Source of the DNA: Polyangium mundeleinium
GTDB taxonomy: Bacteria > Myxococcota_A > Polyangia > Polyangiales > Polyangiaceae
DNA: 64,000 nt
Direction: 5' to 3'
NCBI RefSeq assembly: GCF_028369105.1
Contig: NZ_JAQNDO010000001.1
Coordinates: 11,316,501 to 11,380,500 of the forward strand
Shown here: positions 59,241-64,000 of the stretch, one piece after another
Numbering within the stretch: the stretch's first letter is position 1
Layout: each line of letters opens with the position of its first letter
Notes under the pieces: model-generated
What the model was told of the DNA's origin: nothing
What the model saw: the letters and a program-made list of their open reading frames with translations, nothing else
Database searches by the model: none
Program-made: the position numbers and the translations under genes

Positions 59241-61145
59241 TCAGCCAAGCGCGGGCTTCGAGGAGAGCCGCGGACGGCTGCCCGGGATCACGAGGGGGAG
59301 CCAGCACTGTATGACGGGCGCGCCGTCGGGGGTGTCCTCCACCCTCACGGAGCCGCCGTGCAGCTCCATGATCGACTGCGCGAGGCTCAAGCCGAGGGTG
59401 AGGCCACGGCCACGCGAAGTGGCGCGGCGGGCGAAGAGAGCTTCGAGCTCGGCGCGCGTGGTGTTGCGGCTACCGAGCTCGACGTCGATACGCACGGCCT
59501 GGCCCGGTTCGGCAGGACGGAGGGCGCGCACACGAACCGCGCGAGAGGCCGCATCGGCCGCCGACGCCCGGATCGCATGCGCGACGACGACGGCGATCGC
59601 GCGCGCCGTGTAGGCAGGATCCACGGGGATCGTCGGCAGCCCCTCGGCGACCTCGAGGACGACGTCGTTCTGCGCGTCGCCCGAAAGCTCGCGCGCCTTG
59701 CGCACGGCGTCCGTCGCGAGGAGCGCAACCTCGGTCGCGCGCGGCATGAGCGTGAGCTGTCCGGCCTCGACGCGCGCTGTGTCCAGGATCGACTCGATGA
59801 GGCCGAGCAGCTCGCGGCCGCGGTTCGCGATGAGCGCGAGGCTCTCGCGCTGGCTCACGGTGAGCTCCTCGCGACCGACGAGCTCCGCGAAGCCGAGGAT
59901 CGCGTTGAGCGGGCTCTTCAGATCATGACTCACGCTCGCGAAGAGCAGGCCTCGCATGCGCTGCGCAGCCTCCTGCGCTTCGAGCGCGCGCTCCTGCGCG
60001 CCGGCGAAGATCCGGAAGCGCTCGGCGAGCACCTCGATCGCCCGCCCGAGCCGCGCGACGAGCTCGAAGCGCGCAGGCCGCGCGATCTGCGTCGCGCCGC
60101 GCAGCACGCTCTCCGTGCCGAGCAGACGCACGCGGTGCGTGGCGAGCTTGAGGTCGGCCGCGAGGGCCTGGCCGATCAGCACGCCGAGCAGCGCCGCGAG
60201 AAGGACGAACGCAAGGGCGATCGCCACACCCTCCGTCGTCACGGCGGGGTCGAGCTCGGCCGTGAAGCGCACGTCGGCCTGGCCGTCTTCGAGCGGCACG
60301 CTGAGCACGAGCTCGCCGTCGACCTCACGCCGGAACGTGGGCTCCCCGTCGCGCCGCGGGCCGGTGATCCTCGCGAGAAAGCCGTGCTCCGCGGCCGCGG
60401 CCACGGCGTCCTCCCGCGCGTTCTTGTTGCCCTGCCCCGGCCCTGGATCGAGCGCGATCTTCGCGAGGAGCTGCGCCGTGTTTTTCCGGCTCTGCTCGGT
60501 GAGCGTGCGCATGTGCGCGTGCGTCGTGAGCACCGCGCCCACGCCCACGAGCGCGACGGGCGCGACGACCGCGATCAAGAACTTCTGGAGAAGCCTGCGG
60601 CGCGGGATCTGGTGCAGCTCCTGCGATTCGAGCAGCGTGGTGATGGGCTCGATCGGGACGAGCTCGAGCAGGCGCACCGTGGCGGCGCGGATGAACACGT
60701 ACTGGATGAGCGACGCGGCGCCGACGATGGTGATCGTGAGGCAGAGCAGGCTGATGGCACGGCCCTGATCGAGCTTCTCCGGACGGACACCGGGCGCGAT
60801 GCCGGCGAAGGAAACGACCGAGCCGACGACGAAGGTCCGCAGCGTGATCGCGCTCGGCAGCGACGCGAGCTCCCCGAAGTCCTGCGAGCGTACCGTCGCC
60901 GTGCCCCCCGAGAGCACATGCAAAAGCGCGCGATGCTTGTGGACCCGCAGCAGCGTCACGAGCAAGCACAGACCAAACGCGACGATCATCAGCGCAGCGC
61001 CGGTGACGAGGACGTTCTTCGTCATCATCCAGTCCAGCACGATGAGGTTCGGCGCGAGCAACGCGATGGCGCAGAAGCCCCCGAGGCCCGTGAGGAGCTG
61101 GCGGACCAGGATGTTGCGCGTGAAGGTGCGGGCGACGTCGTTCAT
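59241..61145 (-). CDS. Membrane histidine kinase-like protein with degenerate ATPase domain
   Basis: 634 residues from ATG at 61145, overlapping the stop of the upstream kinase gene (ATGA). Several hydrophobic helices in about 15-215 and another near 285-310, then a HAMP-like linker, then HisKA with SHDLKSPLNAIL (about 413). The HATPase region keeps its fold and a G2-like 'GRGLTLGLSLAQS' (about 595), but the N-box is changed to 'AIAVVVAHAIRAS' (no Asn pair) and no D-x-G-x-G G1 box is seen. It therefore may not bind ATP and may act as a partner or scaffold for the canonical kinase encoded directly upstream. Confidence 0.87.
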   Translation of the reverse strand: MNDVARTFTRNILVRQLLTGLGGFCAIALLAPNLIVLDWMMTKNVLVTGAALMIVAFGLCLLVTLLRVHKHRALLHVLSGGTATVRSQDFGELASLPSAITLRTFVVGSVVSFAGIAPGVRPEKLDQGRAISLLCLTITIVGAASLIQYVFIRAATVRLLELVPIEPITTLLESQELHQIPRRRLLQKFLIAVVAPVALVGVGAVLTTHAHMRTLTEQSRKNTAQLLAKIALDPGPGQGNKNAREDAVAAAAEHGFLARITGPRRDGEPTFRREVDGELVLSVPLEDGQADVRFTAELDPAVTTEGVAIALAFVLLAALLGVLIGQALAADLKLATHRVRLLGTESVLRGATQIARPARFELVARLGRAIEVLAERFRIFAGAQERALEAQEAAQRMRGLLFASVSHDLKSPLNAILGFAELVGREELTVSQRESLALIANRGRELLGLIESILDTARVEAGQLTLMPRATEVALLATDAVRKARELSGDAQNDVVLEVAEGLPTIPVDPAYTARAIAVVVAHAIRASAADAASRAVRVRALRPAEPGQAVRIDVELGSRNTTRAELEALFARRATSRGRGLTLGLSLAQSIMELHGGSVRVEDTPDGAPVIQCWLPLVIPGSRPRLSSKPALG

Positions 61146-62716
61146 CCCTCCCCCTTCCTCCGCGGCAGCGGCATCGGCGGCGGCGTCATCGAGTCGAGCA
61201 GGCGCGACGGGCGCGGCGGCGGATCCGAGGAGAGATCGATCACGCGCGAGTCGCTCGACGACTCCACGATCGTGCCCGGATCCGCGAGGTGCGGCAGGGT
61301 CGCGGTGAACGTCGAGCCGCGCCCCATCTCGCTGCTCACGTCGATCGTGCCGCCGTGCATGTGCACGAGCCGCTTCGTGATCGCGAGGCCGAGCCCCGTG
61401 CCCCTGCGGCGCGACTGCGCGTCGCCGAGCTGCCGGTACTCCTCGAAGATCGCCGCCGTCTGCTCGCGCGGGATCCCCGGCCCCGTGTCGCGCACGATGA
61501 TCGCCACGAACGATCCGCGCGCCTCGATCTTCACGGTCACCGTTCCTCGCGCCGTGAACTTCACCGCGTTCGAAACCAGGTTCGTGATGATCTGCCGCAC
61601 GCGCCGCTTGTCCGCGTACGCATAGAGGCGGCTCTCGCCCGTTACTTCGAGCCCCAACGGTTTGTTCGTGATGATCGCGGTCGCCTCGCGCACGACCTGC
61701 TCGGCGATCTGACGGACATCCACGGGCCCACGCGAAAGCTGCAGCGTGCCCGTCTCCAGCGCGGAGAGCTCGAGGATGTCGTCGATGAGCTGCCGCAGGT
61801 GCTCGCCGCTCGTCCGGATCACCGCCAGCGACTCGCGCGCCTCGTCGCTGAGCGGGCCGTCGACCTCGCTCTCGAGCACGTGCGCGAAGCCGAGGATCGC
61901 GTTCAGCGGCGTGCGCAGTTCGTGGCTGAGACCGGCGAGGAACGCCGAGCGCTCCTTGTCCATCTCCGACGCCTGCAGCAGATCCGCGCGGTAGCTGCGC
62001 TCGGCGGCCGCGAAGCGCGTGACGAGCAGGTTGAACGCGGCCGTCAGCACGCCGACCTGATCGAGCGAGCGGATCGGGATCGGCTGCCCGGTCGGCGCCG
62101 CGTCGGGCCGGGCCATGTCCACGATGCGCTCACGCACGTACTCGACGTCGTCGCGGAGCTGCTTCGTGAACGCGACCGCGACGGAGACCGCCACGCCGAG
62201 CAGGAGCACGGTCAGCGCCGCGACCGCGTTCACGAGCGGCACGTAGCCCGGCGGCGGGCTCGGCGCGGAGACGAACGCGAGCACCGCGATCCCGTCGAGC
62301 GGCGGATCCAGCGGGCGCGCGGCGAACCGCACGCGGCCGAGCGCCGTGCGTGTCTCACCGCTGCCGGCCGCGAGCAGCCGCTGCACCTCGGCCTTGTTCG
62401 GCGGACCGAAGCTCTCGTCGACGAGGATCTGCCCGCCTTGCTCGACGAGCAGGAGCTCCGTGCCGCTGCGCCTCGCCGCGCGCCCTACGATCTCGGGCCG
62501 CTCCTCCACCGCTGCGACGCGCATCCGCGCGGCGAGCGTTCTGGCGATCGCGGCGGCACGGAGGGACGATGCGTCGTCGCTGATCCGACGGAGTTGCGCG
62601 ATGCCGAGCAGCGCGATGGCGAACGCCGTCGCGATGCCGATCACCAGCACCAGCACCGGCGCCACCGGCAAGAGCGGGAGGCTGCCGCGGAACAGTCGAA
62701 ACGGGATGCGCCGCAC
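61142..62716 (-). CDS. Membrane sensor histidine kinase, canonical
   Basis: 524 residues from GTG at 62716. Two membrane helices (about 15-42 and 178-200) bracket a periplasmic sensor region of ~130 residues, followed by HAMP-like linker and HisKA with SHELRTPLNAIL (about 270). The HATPase domain is complete: N-box 'QIITNLVSNAVKFT' (about 385), G1 'DTGPGIP' (about 420), G2 'RGTGLGLAITKRL' (about 450). A Pro/Arg-rich cytoplasmic tail (about 495-524) follows. It is translationally coupled to the degenerate kinase-like protein downstream. No cognate response-regulator gene lies nearby. Confidence 0.94.
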   Translation of the reverse strand: MRRIPFRLFRGSLPLLPVAPVLVLVIGIATAFAIALLGIAQLRRISDDASSLRAAAIARTLAARMRVAAVEERPEIVGRAARRSGTELLLVEQGGQILVDESFGPPNKAEVQRLLAAGSGETRTALGRVRFAARPLDPPLDGIAVLAFVSAPSPPPGYVPLVNAVAALTVLLLGVAVSVAVAFTKQLRDDVEYVRERIVDMARPDAAPTGQPIPIRSLDQVGVLTAAFNLLVTRFAAAERSYRADLLQASEMDKERSAFLAGLSHELRTPLNAILGFAHVLESEVDGPLSDEARESLAVIRTSGEHLRQLIDDILELSALETGTLQLSRGPVDVRQIAEQVVREATAIITNKPLGLEVTGESRLYAYADKRRVRQIITNLVSNAVKFTARGTVTVKIEARGSFVAIIVRDTGPGIPREQTAAIFEEYRQLGDAQSRRRGTGLGLAITKRLVHMHGGTIDVSSEMGRGSTFTATLPHLADPGTIVESSSDSRVIDLSSDPPPRPSRLLDSMTPPPMPLPRRKGEG

Positions 62717-62774
62717 GTTCGTCTCGCCCGCGAACGAGCATCATCCGCCCGCGCACGGCCTTCAAGGGGAAGGC

Positions 62775-63365
62775 TCAGGTCGGACGCGGATCGGTCCCGA
62801 GAAGCGCGAAGACCGCGTGATCGAGCCAGCGGTTCTCACACCACTCCGCCTGCCGTGCGATGCCCTCGAAGCGGAAGCCGAGCCGCCCGATCACCCGCAA
62901 CGAGGCGTGGTTGTCCGTCGCGGCCGCGACCCGCACGCGATGCGCGCCCATGTACCGGAACGCGAACTCCACCGCCGCGCGCGCCGCCTCCGTCATCAGC
63001 CCGCGCCGCATGCTCTCCTTGCGCAGCCAGTACCCGAGCTCGCATGAGCGATGCATGTGCACGCACGACTCGAGCCCCACCACACCCGCGAACGTGCGCC
63101 CCGCGCGCTCCCGGATCGCGAAGCGCACCGCGCGCCCTTGATCCCAGTCGGCCACGCACGCCTCCGTGAAGCGCACGCTCGACGCGGGCTCCGTGTAGTA
63201 CTGCACCCACGGCAGCCACTTCGAGAGCAGCGGCCGCGACCCGTTCACCGCGAGCCACACCTCGGGCGAGTCCGCGGGATCGACGGGCGCGAGCAGGAGA
63301 CGTGGCGTCTCGATGGGCTGGGCACGAAGATCGGCGCGCGGCGGGATGACCAGCATGCGCGTCAC
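62775..63365 (-). CDS. GNAT acetyltransferase, RimJ/RimL-like
   Basis: 196 residues from GTG at 63365, which overlaps the TGA of the upstream gene; ATG at 63356 would give 193. It opens with 'IETPRLLLAPVDPADSPEVW', the RimJ/RimL start, and has the acetyl-CoA loop region 'LRKESMRRGLMTEAARAAVEFAF', then 'RVRVAAATDNHASLRVIGRLGFRFEGIAR'. Such enzymes acetylate N-termini of ribosomal proteins or small molecules; target unknown. Confidence 0.86.
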   Translation of the reverse strand: MTRMLVIPPRADLRAQPIETPRLLLAPVDPADSPEVWLAVNGSRPLLSKWLPWVQYYTEPASSVRFTEACVADWDQGRAVRFAIRERAGRTFAGVVGLESCVHMHRSCELGYWLRKESMRRGLMTEAARAAVEFAFRYMGAHRVRVAAATDNHASLRVIGRLGFRFEGIARQAEWCENRWLDHAVFALLGTDPRPT

Positions 63366-64000
63366 TTGCAGACGAAGCGCGCCGCGTAGGGTTCGAGTTG
63401 CCCCGCCTCGAAGTCGAGCCACGCGATGAACCACTCGCCGGGCGCCTTGCCCGTGATGATCGCGGGGCTCGGCTGCGCGCCGCTCACGCGGGCGATCTTC
63501 GTGGAAGGACCGACTCCATCGCGGCTGATCGGCGCGGTCATCACGCCGCCCTTCTCGAACCACACGATGCGCGCGTTGCCCGACGCGTCGACGCCGACCG
63601 CCGGGTGACCGCCCAGCTTGCTGAAGCGTTTGTCCCGCCAGAGCGGCTGCGCGTTTGCTGCGTCGAGGTACGCCGCCGACACGCCCGAGTTGCTCTCGCC
63701 GTCCCACACGAGGAAGCACGCGTCCTTGCTGCACGCGATCCCCGTCATGTCGGCCTTCGACTTGTCGGTGTTCACGACGATCGTGTCACCGATCCAGCGA
63801 TCGTTGCGGTCGCCCTTCTTGCGCGCCTCGACGCCCTTGCCCACGTCGGCGAGCGGCAGGCGCATGTGGTACGCGATCTGGTTCGGCGTGCGCTCCAGCC
63901 GGAACGAGACATGCGCGGCGTCGCCCGCGATGCCGACCATCGGCGAACGCACGCGTGGCTTCTGCGGACCGGTGGGCACGAAGTCCGTCGCGCGCACCGG
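63362..64000 (-). CDS. Hypothetical protein, N-terminus cut by window edge
   Basis: The frame is open from the right edge to a TGA at 63362, at least 211 codons; a GTG at 63997 is available but the real start probably lies beyond the window. The sequence shows repeating β-strand units ending in 'W' ('FLVWDGES', 'RIVWFEKGG', 'WFIAWLDFE'), as in β-propeller-like or FG-GAP-like folds, and two cysteines (about 88 and 93). No family is recognised. Coupled by 4 bp to the GNAT gene. Confidence 0.65.
   Translation of the reverse strand, partial: PVRATDFVPTGPQKPRVRSPMVGIAGDAAHVSFRLERTPNQIAYHMRLPLADVGKGVEARKKGDRNDRWIGDTIVVNTDKSKADMTGIACSKDACFLVWDGESNSGVSAAYLDAANAQPLWRDKRFSKLGGHPAVGVDASGNARIVWFEKGGVMTAPISRDGVGPSTKIARVSGAQPSPAIITGKAPGEWFIAWLDFEAGQLEPYAARFVCK

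Noticed and set aside
58221-61625. 1,134-codon open frame on the plus strand
   Set aside because: It overlaps ruvB and two kinase genes on the other strand and is made of Arg/Glu/His-rich low-quality sequence.

Overview
The window is high-GC DNA that is almost entirely coding, with many GTG starts and repeated 4-bp GTGA/ATGA overlaps between co-directional genes. It carries a MglB/MglA polarity pair, numerous lipoproteins (several cysteine-rich or VWA/HEAT-type), four histidine-kinase-type proteins, a T6SS TssM-like protein and an ECF sigma/anti-sigma pair. Together these point to a myxobacterium, most likely of the Polyangium/Sorangium side (inference from gene content; no 16S gene is present). 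I see no tRNA, rRNA, CRISPR array, insertion sequence or prophage.

Layout. 1-4.8 kb: a truncated metallophosphoesterase, divergent from an unknown acidic protein and an orphan, short TssM/IcmF. 4.8-8.5 kb (minus): RimI-type acetyltransferase, VWA lipoprotein, alanine racemase and a lipoprotein with a CX3C repeat. 8.6-10 kb: a 39-residue basic mini-protein with its own expression signals, then mglBA on the minus strand. 10.4-14.5 kb: a 1,253-residue TPR/DUF3857/transglutaminase-like exported protein, coupled to an 88-residue membrane protein. 14.5-19.5 kb (minus): carB and a RACo-like 2Fe-2S/ASKHA protein. 19.6-21.3 kb: rpmI-rplT-pheS. 21.3-25.2 kb: a fused ABC exporter divergent from an RpoD-family sigma factor.

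25.4-35.2 kb: PBP4-type D-Ala-D-Ala carboxypeptidase, a lipoprotein/membrane protein pair, a FAH-fold protein, pyrG, an acyl desaturase, a CBS-pair protein with a histone-like tail, a diacylglycerol-kinase-family enzyme and a HEAT-repeat lipoprotein. 35.2-41.6 kb: a predicted outer-membrane barrel, two thioredoxin-fold lipoproteins and two extremely cysteine-rich lipoproteins, which could form an envelope thiol-disulfide group. 41.7-44.9 kb: Mrp/ApbC-type Fe-S P-loop protein and a five-S1-domain RNA-binding protein. 44.9-49.5 kb (minus): a MacA-like adaptor, a separate ATPase and two MacB-like permeases.

49.6-54.8 kb (plus): SlyD, a small acidic protein, DUF1844, an HtrA-like lipoprotein protease, an ECF sigma factor, an anti-sigma-like membrane protein, a secreted protein and an M23-like lipoprotein. 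This looks like an envelope-stress locus. 54.8-62.7 kb (minus): two kinase pairs flanking ruvB. In each pair one member has a normal ATPase domain and the other lacks it or has a degenerate one. The window closes with a GNAT acetyltransferase and a truncated unknown protein.

The strongest candidates for something undescribed are the two asymmetric kinase pairs, the thioredoxin/Cys-rich lipoprotein neighbourhood, the HtrA-sigma-anti-sigma locus, the 39-residue basic protein and the 88-residue coupled membrane protein.
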